Shown: piece by piece, positions 34,575-43,220 of the stretch
Layout: the number at the start of each line of letters is the position of its first letter
How positions within the stretch are numbered: the first letter of the stretch is position 1
Assembly: GCA_001931905.2 (NCBI GenBank)
Contig: MSJI02000915.1
Location: 1-64,000 of the forward strand
Reading direction: 5' to 3'
Source: Cladosporium sp. IMV 00045
Taxonomy: Eukaryota; Ascomycota; Dothideomycetes; Cladosporiales; Cladosporiaceae
DNA length: 64,000 nt
Program-made: the position numbers and the translations under genes
Notes under the pieces: model-generated
The model's database searches: none
Seen by the model: the letters and a program-made list of their open reading frames with translations, nothing else
Told to the model about the DNA's origin: nothing

Positions 34575-35599
34575 TTTTCTTGTGGTGTTGAGGGCGCTTG
34601 CTTCTTTCCTGCAGTCCTGTAATTAAACTTGCTTTCGTGATGTCTATGTAGAAGAGAGTTGCTGATTGCTGGTCAATCAACAATGACGCAAGACCTACAA
34701 TGCGGGCGCGACGAAGCTTGTGAGTGTGATGAATGTGCCAAGCGAGAAGGAGAGAAGGAAGAATGGAAGAATAATAATGAAGCAGATATACTTGCGGTTT
34801 TCTACACTTGACCTTTGGCTTTACTGTCGACAACGTGGCAGTATGGAGGCACTGGTGGCTCCATGTTGGGATCGGGATGGGCGAGAAAGTACATGAGCGA
34901 GACGAGTAATGCCTTGGCGGGGTTGTCATCGTTCGGCTTTTGGCTTGATCCGGACATCCGCGTTGCTGCCTGAGGTTTCCGATCTTTTGTGCCTGATCGG
35001 AGGGAAGCCAAGTCTATCGCAATGCCGCTCTTCTTCTGAAGTCACAATTGTGTTGGTATATGAAAAGTATATGGAGTATCTCATCTTCATCTCTTTCACA
35101 TACATCGCCGACGGTGCCTCTAAGACCATGCCTGACACGTGCGGGCCCGATGATGCACATCTACCATGAACACCTTCAAACGGCTCCCTCCCCGGTGCGA
35201 TTGATTCGCCAATATCGCATGAACCATGCTCTTCTCAAGGGCTCTTCCATCCTTCCATGGCTCACAATTTTTCCTCATGCAGGTACTGTCAATCCTCTCA
35301 AGTCCTGAATTGCTTTACCCGCTATCACGAGTCCATGCACAAATCAGCATCCTTGCCTTGAGCCGAGGAACGAGCCAAGAACCGTTTCTCCAACTTCGCC
35401 ATCTACAGCATTGGCACCCTAGCTCGAACTGGAAGGTTACATGACTTTCCTCTATGAGACGAACATTCACTATCACGCGATAACAGCAGGTAAATGGCCT
35501 TCGCTTCGCCCTTGCTTTGAAATATATAAATGTGAGCAAGATCCTAGACTGATCTTCCCGTAGTTCAGGGAGTTCTTCACATCCAACTTCCCGGCCAAC
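34575..35599. other. Intergenic ~1 kb
   Basis: Promoter of the acetyltransferase (leftwards) and of DPP4 (rightwards). TATATAAA at 35523-35530 lies ~70 bp before the DPP4 ATG. A 51-codon ATG-started minus-strand frame (from 34957) is the only small coding candidate and is weak. Confidence 0.4.
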
Positions 35600-37975
35600 A
35601 TGACTTCACTTTTTTTAGCCTGCGTGGCTACCTTGTTGCTGGGAGGCACTGCTGCTGTTGATCCTCCTCGCATTCCAGTAGCACCTACCGGCAATGGCGA
35701 ACAACTTCTCACCTTCAACAACACGGTTGTGACGCCTCAATTTCGGGCATCCTCTCTTTCTGTTGACTGGCTGCCTGATGATGAGGACGGTCTGGTGGTC
35801 TATCAAGCGGATGACGGTGCTCTCATCTTCGAAAACTATGCCAGTCGCGAGAATGACACCTTTGTCGCCGCCGATCTCATTCCCGAGGATGTATACGAGT
35901 ACTGGATTCGATCTGATCAGGAGAAAGTGATGTTCTCAACCAACTTCACCCAAAATTACAGACATTCTTACTGGGCCAACTACATCATCCTTGACGTTGC
36001 TTCAGGCGAGCAAACGCCTCTTGTTGATGACCAGAATGGCGACATTCAGTATGCACAGTTTGCACCAACCGGCGATCTCGTCGCTTTCGTCAGAGACAAC
36101 AACCTGTACATCAAGGACATATCTTCTGGCGACATTTCCCAAATCACCAACGATGGTGGTGAAGACATGTTCCACGGTGTTCCCGACTGGGTTTACGAGG
36201 AGGAAATCTTTGGTGACCGCTATACTCTCTGGTTTTCTCCGGATGCCAAATTCCTCAGTTTCCTCAGTTTCAACGAGACTGGAGTTGGCACTTTCACTGT
36301 GCAGTACTTCATGAACGACTCAGATATCGCTCCTGTCTACAGTCAAAATCTCGACATCCGCTACCCGAAGGTCGGCACTACCAATCCTACAGTTTCGCTC
36401 ACATTACTTGATCTGGAGACTCTCGACCTCTCGCCCGTATCCACCGATGCTTTCCCACCTGAGGAATTGATCATCGGTGAGGTCGCTTGGGTCACTGATT
36501 CCCATGACAGCCTCATCTACCGTGCCTACAACCGTGTTCAGACCCAAGAGAGGCTCGTCACCGTCTCTGTCCCTTCTGCATCTTCCACTGTCAACCGGGA
36601 GCGAGACGGCAGTGATGGTTGGCTTGAGAATGGGCTGAACATTCAGTATGTTGGTCAAGTTCGTAGTAACAGTACTTACTCGGCATCCAACACGACCTAC
36701 TACCTGGATGTCTCTGATGCATCTGGGTGGGCTCACATTTACCTCTTCCCAGTCAACGGTCCAGCTTCCAACAACATCACTCTCACTAGTGGTGAGTGGG
36801 AAGTTCGTTCGGTGCTTGCTGTTGACACTAGTCGTCAATTGGTGTACTACACATCGACTGAGCACCACAGTACTGAAAGCCATCTCTACAGCGTCTCTTT
36901 CGCGACTCTGCAGAAGAGGGCTCTTGTAGATGACTCCGAAGCTGGATGGTGGTCTGCCTCATTCTCTGCCAACAACGGTTACTACATCCTCTCTTACGGC
37001 GGTCCCAATGTCCCATACCAGGAATTGTACGCCGTCAACAGCAGCACTCCCATCTCGACCGTGACGTCAAACCAGGCTCTTTTAGACAGACTTGAGGATT
37101 ACAACCTGCCAAACGTCACTTGGACTCAAATTGGCCCAGCCCCTGACACCGACTACATGTTGAACGTCAAGGCGATCTACCCTCCCAACTTCGACCCCTC
37201 TAAGAAGTACCCCATCATTTTCGCCCCATACGGTGGACCCAACGCCCAGCGTGCAACCAAAGCCTACTCCACCCCCAACTGGAACTTTTACGCCGCGTCC
37301 GACCCCGAATTGCAATACATCGTCTACACAATCGACAACCGCGGCAGCGCCTTCCAAGGGCGTGAATTCCGTTCCACAGTAACAGAGCATCTCGGCATCC
37401 TCGAAGCGCAAGACCAAATCTGGGCCGCCAATCACTTGATCGAAACTCATTCATACATCGACGCCTCCCACGTCGCTTTCTGGGGCTGGTCGTATGGCGG
37501 CTTCCTGACGGCGAAAGTGATCGAAACACAAGGCAGCGACGCCGGCCCCTTCACACTCGGCCTGATCGTCGCGCCCGTCACCGACTGGCGTTTCTACGAC
37601 ACCATGTACACGGAGCGCTACATGCGGACGCCCGCCACGAACGGCGACGGCTACGAATCGACCGCCATCCGCGACACGACTGGCTTCAAATCCATCCCCG
37701 GCGGCTTTGCGATCCTGCACGGTCTTGGGGACGACAACGTACACTACCAGCACACGGCGGCGCTGGTGGATCTGCTGGTCGGGGATGATGTGGGGCCGGA
37801 GAAAATGGACTGGCGCGTCTACACCGACAGCGATCATAGTATTGTGTACAACGGCGCCAATGTCGATTTGTACAAGTATTTGAGCAAGAGGCTGTGGGAG
37901 GAGAAGGAGAGGGAGGTCGGCATGGTGGTGCAGCATGAGTGGAGTAAGAGGGATGTTGTGGATTTTGGGCGGTGA
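35600..37975 (+). CDS. Secreted dipeptidyl peptidase IV (S9B)
   Basis: Single exon, 791 aa. The start ATG opens a signal peptide (MTSLFLACVATLLLGGTAAV). An N-terminal eight-bladed propeller (DPPIV_N, ~residues 95-490, with DWVYEEEIFGDRY carrying the substrate-anchoring Glu pair) is followed by the alpha/beta-hydrolase domain. The catalytic triad is Ser631 (GWSYGG), Asp711 (GDDNVH) and His746 (DSDHSI); the spacings are close to those of human DPP4 (630/708/740). It removes X-Pro dipeptides outside the cell; there is no membrane anchor, unlike the vacuolar fungal forms. Many N-glycosylation sequons. A TATA box stands 70 bp upstream. Confidence 0.95.
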   Translation: MTSLFLACVATLLLGGTAAVDPPRIPVAPTGNGEQLLTFNNTVVTPQFRASSLSVDWLPDDEDGLVVYQADDGALIFENYASRENDTFVAADLIPEDVYEYWIRSDQEKVMFSTNFTQNYRHSYWANYIILDVASGEQTPLVDDQNGDIQYAQFAPTGDLVAFVRDNNLYIKDISSGDISQITNDGGEDMFHGVPDWVYEEEIFGDRYTLWFSPDAKFLSFLSFNETGVGTFTVQYFMNDSDIAPVYSQNLDIRYPKVGTTNPTVSLTLLDLETLDLSPVSTDAFPPEELIIGEVAWVTDSHDSLIYRAYNRVQTQERLVTVSVPSASSTVNRERDGSDGWLENGLNIQYVGQVRSNSTYSASNTTYYLDVSDASGWAHIYLFPVNGPASNNITLTSGEWEVRSVLAVDTSRQLVYYTSTEHHSTESHLYSVSFATLQKRALVDDSEAGWWSASFSANNGYYILSYGGPNVPYQELYAVNSSTPISTVTSNQALLDRLEDYNLPNVTWTQIGPAPDTDYMLNVKAIYPPNFDPSKKYPIIFAPYGGPNAQRATKAYSTPNWNFYAASDPELQYIVYTIDNRGSAFQGREFRSTVTEHLGILEAQDQIWAANHLIETHSYIDASHVAFWGWSYGGFLTAKVIETQGSDAGPFTLGLIVAPVTDWRFYDTMYTERYMRTPATNGDGYESTAIRDTTGFKSIPGGFAILHGLGDDNVHYQHTAALVDLLVGDDVGPEKMDWRVYTDSDHSIVYNGANVDLYKYLSKRLWEEKEREVGMVVQHEWSKRDVVDFGR

Positions 37976-38439
37976 GATGGGCGGAGGTGTTTGGGGAAGT
38001 GGATAGATGATGAATGTATTGCTTTTGACGCTCTTGCTGCTCAGCTGGTCTGGATATCGATCAATCTTATCGCTTAGGCCTGTCTCGACATTCACATGTC
38101 AACGACTGCTGGCACGTGCATTGACGGAAGGCGGTCCCGTGCTCCCGCGCGCTCACAACGACAATAACATCAAGCCCCGCTGCCTCCTACACTCTTTCCT
38201 TCTCTCTTCGCGGCCGCCGAGCGGTCCAGACAGTGCCGCCATCTGTTGACAACACGACCGGGCGGCCGCCGCGCCTCCACTGAGCCTGCGCTCTACTTAC
38301 CACAATTTTTTTCCCTGTTTGTTTCGCTCTCTGGGGACTGCGGTCGCCATTACCTATCCTACAACAAACACCAACAATCATCTCCGCTGCGCAGCACCCC
38401 GCGAAGCGTGCATACTAAAACCAACTCACCTGACCGTAA
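37976..38439. other. Intergenic
   Basis: 3' flank of DPP4, then a GC-rich stretch (38205-38285). From ~38361 comes the first copy of a short direct repeat that recurs at ~38519. No gene seen. Confidence 0.35.
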
Positions 38440-38546
38440 GGTCACTCTATTTGCCGTGCTCTTGCTGAGCCTGACTTTCCACTGAAAACGAACCCTTGCA
38501 AGACTCGGTTGCCGCTGTACAGCAAACACCAACATCATCTCCGCTG
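38361..38546 (+). repeat. Pair of short direct repeats
   Basis: ACAACAAACACCAACA.TCATCTCCGCTG (38361-38388) recurs almost unchanged at 38519-38546 (one base shorter, one substitution). The copies are ~158 bp apart and the second runs directly into the hairpin at 38546. Confidence 0.6.
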
Positions 38547-38582
38547 TGAGTCGAGGGCGCTGCGACAGCGCCCTCGACTCAC
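38546..38582. repeat. Perfect inverted repeat, 17-bp arms, 3-nt loop
   Basis: The arms GTGAGTCGAGGGCGCTG (38546-38562) and CAGCGCCCTCGACTCAC (38566-38582) are exact reverse complements around CGA. The left arm begins with the splice-donor-like GTGAGT, and TAG follows at 38594-38596, so 38546-38596 could be a 51-nt intron made mostly of a hairpin. Confidence 0.85.
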
Positions 38583-38814
38583 TCACACCAACATAGTCGA
38601 GAACCTGCGGCGCATCATCGGCAAGTGGCAAGCAGAGAAGCGCCACGCGGACGAGTGCATTGCATGGTCGCGTGCCATCAGGTTCATTGGAGACCGGGAC
38701 GAGATCATCTACGTCCGCTACATCGGCACTTCCAACACCGTGTCCGCGTGGTCTCGCCACACCACAGATGGCACCCGGCGTCATGGTGGCCTCTACGGTC
38801 ACTTTCGCGAAGCA

Positions 38815-40575
38815 ATGGAAGAGATCTGTCCTGATTCCATCACGAGTTGTACAACTCACGAATTCTCAAAGGCAGCCGCGGAAGGGTTCAACGACGTGGA
38901 TGGCAATTCGTTCAATTTGGACTTAGCCCACACTGATATCAGGGAGCAAGCCCTCATCGCGTTGTTTGGCCAAAGTGTTCTACTCAATCGACAGGCTGGT
39001 GGTGTTGGTGTGTCCTACCAGCCTGACGAGCAAGACGTGGACCATTTCAAGAGGCTCAATACCCACATTTTCAGCAGACTCTTACTCGCAGACAGCTACG
39101 CAGAGCCTAGCGAGGAGACCAAGGGGCTTGTGGCCGACTGGATGCATGAAGTCTGTGTTCTCGGCAAATCCCATCCCAAAGAGCTGGGGACTGACAAGGT
39201 CCCGGTGACGAACAACATGCAGAATGCCTGGACAGAGCAAGCAATCCCATGCACATTCCATGGCAGAGTCCTCGCCTTGATCATTGGCGACTTTTGCCCA
39301 ACCAACGCGATGTACAATCCCGCTCCATATTGGAGTCAACCAAACCGGAGCGTGAAGTACTTGAAGGATACGTTTGCTCGGCTTCACGCATACGAGGACG
39401 GCAGAACGCACATGGACACCGCGAGCGTAAGCTCTATCACCGAGAAAGCTGTCTTTCCATGGATCAATTACCAGTATACACCGAAGCGGGAGGAATTTCG
39501 CCATGATAGTGCCGACCTCATGCGCAAGTACCTGGCTGTCATCCAACCCCTTGTCGTGTTTTCCTTTGAGAGGCGTACATCTGGAGTCCTTCGCGCTGAC
39601 TTTGCGGGTGTGTGGAGCAAGCACGACTTCCATCCAGACGTGGGTGTCCCTGAGATACACTACTATTCCCATCGTGGAGAGATTTTCGGTGCTGGTACCC
39701 GGCTGAAACTTGCTGAGATCCCTGTTGAAGATGAGGACTGCTATATCCAACTTCCTAGCATTCATCCTGGTGCAGACAAATACGACCATGGCTCACCAGC
39801 ACAGCGACGGGTATTCGAGATGACGCTGTGGCAATTTGCACTCTTGCTCGACTGCGCACTAGATGCTCTGGACGCATGCGCTCTCCAAAACGACGTCATT
39901 ATCTCCCGATCACATGTATGCCAGGCTATCCTCTCTTCGTTCCAGAAGCGCTGGCATGAAAGCGGCAATTCACGTGAATTTGATGCCGCCAAGATGTCAC
40001 TTGCTGAGTGGTACCAAGCCAAACCGGGAAGATACAGCAGTGACCCGAAGCGTAGCTGGAAGCCGAACGTCAATGGGAACAGTGTTGCAGTCAACCAGAG
40101 CGGCATTGTCACGATATACTGGACTAATCCCAAGGGCGAGAACATCAAAGCAACCATTGCTGGCGGCAGAGGAACGGACGTCAGTCCCCCGAAAGGGGCC
40201 AAAGAGCCCGAATCGATTCGCACCATCCATTTCATGCCTACTGGAATCGACATCAGGGATTCGGCAGGTGTGTCCAGAACCTACAGGCGTTTCAAGCGTA
40301 CAACGACAAATCCAACGTTCCCTGGTGACGTCCTCCGTGCGAAGATGGATGAGAACGGTGTTGCTGAGATGATCAAGCTGTGGGAATACGAAACAGGCCT
40401 CGAGTTCGATGCTGCATTCCCTGAGGACTCACCTATTACGGGTTCAGCTTGCCAAGCGTGTGCGGCGATTCGATACACCTGCGGAAATGACCGTCCGTGT
40501 GAGCGTTGTGTGAGGATGGGTCTGGAATGCAAGCCCCAAACTTTGAAGAAAAGGTCCTTCGACGAACTTACGTAG
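38815..40575 (+). CDS. Unrecognised protein with C-terminal Zn2Cys6 cluster
   Basis: From the first ATG (38815) the frame gives 586 aa. It is open upstream to 38440 without any ATG, and that extension reads convincingly as protein (NIVENLRRIIGKWQAEKR..., DEIIYVRYIGTSN..., GGLYGHFREA), so the true N terminus is uncertain: a distant 5' exon, a lost start, or non-AUG initiation. The YVRYIG segment resembles a GIY-YIG core, tentatively. The middle ~450 residues match nothing I know. Residues 546-572 form a full CX2CX6CX5CX2CX6C cluster (CQACAAIRYTC...CERCVRMGLEC), a fungal binuclear zinc DNA-binding motif that normally sits at the N terminus. Intronless, flanked by a hairpin and a tandem array. 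Function unknown. Confidence 0.7.
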   Translation: MEEICPDSITSCTTHEFSKAAAEGFNDVDGNSFNLDLAHTDIREQALIALFGQSVLLNRQAGGVGVSYQPDEQDVDHFKRLNTHIFSRLLLADSYAEPSEETKGLVADWMHEVCVLGKSHPKELGTDKVPVTNNMQNAWTEQAIPCTFHGRVLALIIGDFCPTNAMYNPAPYWSQPNRSVKYLKDTFARLHAYEDGRTHMDTASVSSITEKAVFPWINYQYTPKREEFRHDSADLMRKYLAVIQPLVVFSFERRTSGVLRADFAGVWSKHDFHPDVGVPEIHYYSHRGEIFGAGTRLKLAEIPVEDEDCYIQLPSIHPGADKYDHGSPAQRRVFEMTLWQFALLLDCALDALDACALQNDVIISRSHVCQAILSSFQKRWHESGNSREFDAAKMSLAEWYQAKPGRYSSDPKRSWKPNVNGNSVAVNQSGIVTIYWTNPKGENIKATIAGGRGTDVSPPKGAKEPESIRTIHFMPTGIDIRDSAGVSRTYRRFKRTTTNPTFPGDVLRAKMDENGVAEMIKLWEYETGLEFDAAFPEDSPITGSACQACAAIRYTCGNDRPCERCVRMGLECKPQTLKKRSFDELT

Positions 40576-40609
40576 CTTATGATGAATTCATGTATCTTAA
40601 TGACAAACG

Positions 40610-41265
40610 GCTTTTTCGATGTATTGAAGTTGACGGTACTTGTACAATGATTCCGGAGAAAATTCGTGACACTGACAGCCTCTTTCAGCGGTAATATGCT
40701 GTTCTGATGTGATGGCGCTGATGGTACTTGTACAAGGACTTCGGAGAAGCTCTGCCACACCGACAGCCTTTCTCGGCGGCAATGTGCTATTTGAATGTGA
40801 TGGAGCTGATGGTACCTGCACGTATGTCACGGAGATTTTCCGGATATTGAGAGATCCCTCCGTTGCATTATTGCCTTTTTGGAGTATCGAAGCTGACGGT
40901 ACCTGCGCACATGTTACAGAGATAGTACAGGTTTTCAAAGGACTTCCCGATCGTATGGATGCATCTCAAGAGTGTTGGATCCAATGGTACTTGCATATAT
41001 ACCACGGAGATATAGCAGGACATAAAAGGAGCTCTCGATGACACGATAGCGTTTTGAAAGTATTAAAGCTGATGATACCTACAGAGGTGCTATCGAGATG
41101 CATCGGATCGTTGGCGGTATCCCCAAGGACATTCAGAGTCTGGATAATACCACCGTTGATAGAACGAACTTGCACGCATCACAAGGGAAGGCTTTGGATC
41201 TCTAGAACGAGTTTCAACAGGAAAGACTGCATTTTGCCAGTGCTATGATTGATGGTAGTTGCATG
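40610..41265. repeat. Decayed tandem array, ~88-bp units
   Basis: A core like GCTGATGGTACYTGYAC recurs at about 40635, 40723, 40811, 40898, 40986 and 41074 (spacing 87-88 bp), with weaker copies near 41165 and 41254. The units diverge by substitutions and small indels. Since 88 is not a multiple of 3, the similar peptides on the minus strand (VQVPSAPSH-type) appear in shifting frames, which argues against coding. Confidence 0.75.
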
Positions 41266-41522
41266 GGGTTTTAGAGGGGCCGCGGACCTTACAATCATGT
41301 CGTGATGGAAACATGATACTGCCGGAATTGGTAGTTCTTGCAAAAATGTGAAACTTTAGCTTAACGTGTCACTGTTGTACAAGTGGTGTCAAGTCGCAGG
41401 AGCCTGGTATGAAGTGAAGTTCTGCAATAATTGCTTCGGTAGTTTGTTCATTACATCGTGATTGTATTATATAGTAACCTAACGTCTGTTCCTCTCCCAC
41501 ACCCGCTCATCGATCTCTAAGT
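41266..41522. other. Flank between the array and Hsp20
   Basis: 3' flank of the Hsp20 gene. One more weak unit-like piece (GGTAGTTCTTGC) is at 41330. Nothing else seen. Confidence 0.3.
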
Positions 41523-42458
41523 CTACTCGATATCCACCTTCTTAATCTCTACGAACTCCCCGTTCAACTTTGGCACAACAACCCTCAGCACACCATCCTC
41601 CAACTTCGCCGTAATCCCCTCGACATCAACCTGCGCCGGGTTCGCCCTGCTGCCCAGCCTGACCTTCCTCTCAAACGCGCCAACCTTCCTCTCATCCAGC
41701 GCCAGCGTCTTCAAGAACTCCTCATCGCCCGGCCGGTAGATCACGCCCGCAACGCTGAGCTCGGACTTATCTGCTTCCCAGTTCACGCCGACGTCCTCTT
41801 TCTTCGCTCCCGGGAGGGAGATGTGGATGACGTATGAGTCGTCCGTGTCGAAAACGTCCGCTTCGGGTTTGAAGTCTCTGGGGTTGGTGGCGGTGGGGTC
41901 TTTGCCTTCGCCATTACCGCCGAACAGACTCTCTTTCAGCATATCTTCCAGCCCGCCCATGAAGTGCGATGCTGCGCCGGGGTAGGCTCCAAGGCCGAAT
42001 GGCGGTCCGCCCATGCTGCCGAATGGACCGCGCCAGCCTCCTCGTCCGCCGCGTCCGCCGCAGCGACCGTGGCGGCCTCGACCGCGGTGTGGGGGTGGAC
42101 CATGGCCATGGTGGTGCGAGTGGTGTCCTTCTCCGAACGGTGGCGGTGGGCCGCGAGGTTCAGATGGACCAGCCTCTGTGTCTTCAGTCGGGGTGGAGAT
42201 GGGTGGGTCTTGCGCTTCGGTATCTGGTGCGGCTTCATTGTTGGGAGCAGCTTGTCCTTGACCATGATGGGCGTTGGCACTTTCGAAAGGCCAAGGATTC
42301 CAAGCAGTGGCCCATGGGTGTTCGTTCGATTCGTTTGCATTGTTGCTATTGTTATGGCGGGCGCCGCGGCCGGTGAAACCAGGAAAGCCCTGGCCTTCAA
42401 ACTCGGCGACCATGTCCCAGAATGGCGCGGTCTGATTGTAGTAACGTACTGATGGCAT
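41523..42458 (-). CDS. Small heat-shock protein, Hsp20/alpha-crystallin family
   Basis: Single exon, 311 aa, long for an Hsp20. Residues ~1-195 are an extended N-terminal arm: an aromatic start (RYYNQTAPFWDMVAEFEGQG), an Asn/Gln-rich stretch, then a His/Gly/Arg-rich segment (GEGHHSHHHGHGPPPHRGRG). Residues ~198-311 are the alpha-crystallin domain (DVFDTDDSYVIHISLPGAKK ... ITAKLEDGVLRVVVPKL), with an inserted loop of ~25 residues between strands. The C-terminal IxI-like motif is VEIKKVDIE. ATP-independent holdase chaperone expected. CTATATAG lies 66-73 bp upstream of the ATG. Confidence 0.9.
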   Translation of the reverse strand: MPSVRYYNQTAPFWDMVAEFEGQGFPGFTGRGARHNNSNNANESNEHPWATAWNPWPFESANAHHGQGQAAPNNEAAPDTEAQDPPISTPTEDTEAGPSEPRGPPPPFGEGHHSHHHGHGPPPHRGRGRHGRCGGRGGRGGWRGPFGSMGGPPFGLGAYPGAASHFMGGLEDMLKESLFGGNGEGKDPTATNPRDFKPEADVFDTDDSYVIHISLPGAKKEDVGVNWEADKSELSVAGVIYRPGDEEFLKTLALDERKVGAFERKVRLGSRANPAQVDVEGITAKLEDGVLRVVVPKLNGEFVEIKKVDIE

Positions 42459-42523
42459 GATTGTGAATGTGATAGATGAATGATGATGAGATAAAATAGA
42501 AGAGATAGCGAGTTGATCGAAGA

Positions 42524-42531
42524 CTATATAG
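42524..42531 (-). promoter_or_regulatory. TATA box of the Hsp20 gene
   Basis: CTATATAG, palindromic, 66-73 bp upstream of the ATG at 42458. No clear heat-shock element array was found beside it. Confidence 0.4.
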
Positions 42532-42632
42532 ACGCGTAGGAGGTACCTCGGTACGTACCACGTGTAGGCAGAACTGGCATACGCAACGCTTGGTCAGCCA
42601 TCCAAAGTCACAAACCGTAAAGAAAGAAGCAT

Positions 42633-42827
42633 CTTGAAGCATGTAGAAGATCGCAGGCAGCCACATTACGGAAGTCCAGTATAGCTCCGGGGAGTGGCAA
42701 AAGAAGTGAGGCCGCAACCATCGTGAAGCACACAGAACATCGCAGGCAGTCACTTTCTGCGACGTCCACTATAGCTCGGGAAGTCCAGCATAGCTCCGAG
42801 GTGTGGCTGAGGTGTGGCAAAAAGTGA
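42633..42827. repeat. Two diverged direct copies, ~90 bp
   Basis: GAAGCATGTAGAAGATCGCA... (from ~42636) and GAAGCACACAGAACATCGCA... (from ~42725) continue alike through GGCAG(C/T)CAC and (A)AGTCCAGTATAGCTCCG. The second copy has an extra internal duplication of the CCA(C/G)(T/C)ATAGCTC piece. The T-run that ends the tRNA transcript lies in the second copy. Confidence 0.65.
42819..42823 (-). terminator. Pol III terminator of the tRNA-Arg gene
   Basis: TTTTT on the minus strand, about 28 nt past the tRNA 3' end (42852). First run of five T downstream. Confidence 0.5.
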
Positions 42828-42851
42828 ATACTCAAGAGTGAGGTCTGAAAT

Positions 42852-43000
42852 TGACCGTCATGGGACTCGAACCCACAGCCTTCAGTGACCTTCGTGCCCG
42901 GATGGGCTACCGAAAACTGACGCCTAACACAGGATGTTAGTTTTAGTTCATCAGATATGGAGATCAGGTGTGACTTACGCTACCATTGCGCCAAACGGCC
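42852..43000 (-). tRNA. tRNA-Arg(TCG) with two apparent introns
   Basis: Read on the minus strand: acceptor 5' strand GGCCGTT (43000-42994), A box TGGCGCAATGG, D arm to GC at 42979; then a 55-nt insert 42978-42924 (GTAAGT...AACTAAC...GTTAG). After it GCG (42923-42921), anticodon stem TCAGT, loop TT-TCG-G (42915-42910), a 22-nt intron 42909-42888, then C, ACTGA, variable AGGCT, T arm GTGGG-TTCGAGT-CCCAT, acceptor GACGGTC and discriminator A (42852). Removing both inserts gives a regular 72-nt cloverleaf; the D stem GCGC/GCGC forms only if the 55-nt insert is removed. The 22-nt intron has a GCCC/GGGC hairpin and a CGAA that pairs with the anticodon region, as expected for a tRNA-endonuclease intron at 37/38. 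Both internal promoter boxes are intact. Confidence 0.8.
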
Positions 43001-43220
43001 GCTGTTTGATGATGCAATCGGAATTGTAACAATTTATTGATAGCTACAATCAGCTGCGTGAATCTTGTGCCCCACCTGGGCTCGCTCTCCGCAGCCTACA
43101 GCATCTTTGCGCCTCTCCCACCCGTCCGATCGATGCGTTCGAATCCCACGGAGTTCGTCCTTGCATTTCTCAATCTTTCGAGCTATACAGAACATCAATA
43201 GCATCAATCTTGATCGAAAT

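Noticed and set aside
40281..40938. Minus-strand frames with repeated VQVPSAPSH-type peptides
   Set aside because: They come from the ~88-bp tandem array and the end of the orphan gene; the frame shifts from unit to unit and no start or family supports coding.
43130..43160. Second tRNA-like T loop (GTTCGAATCCCAC)
   Set aside because: The flanking bases do not pair and there is no A box at a normal distance.
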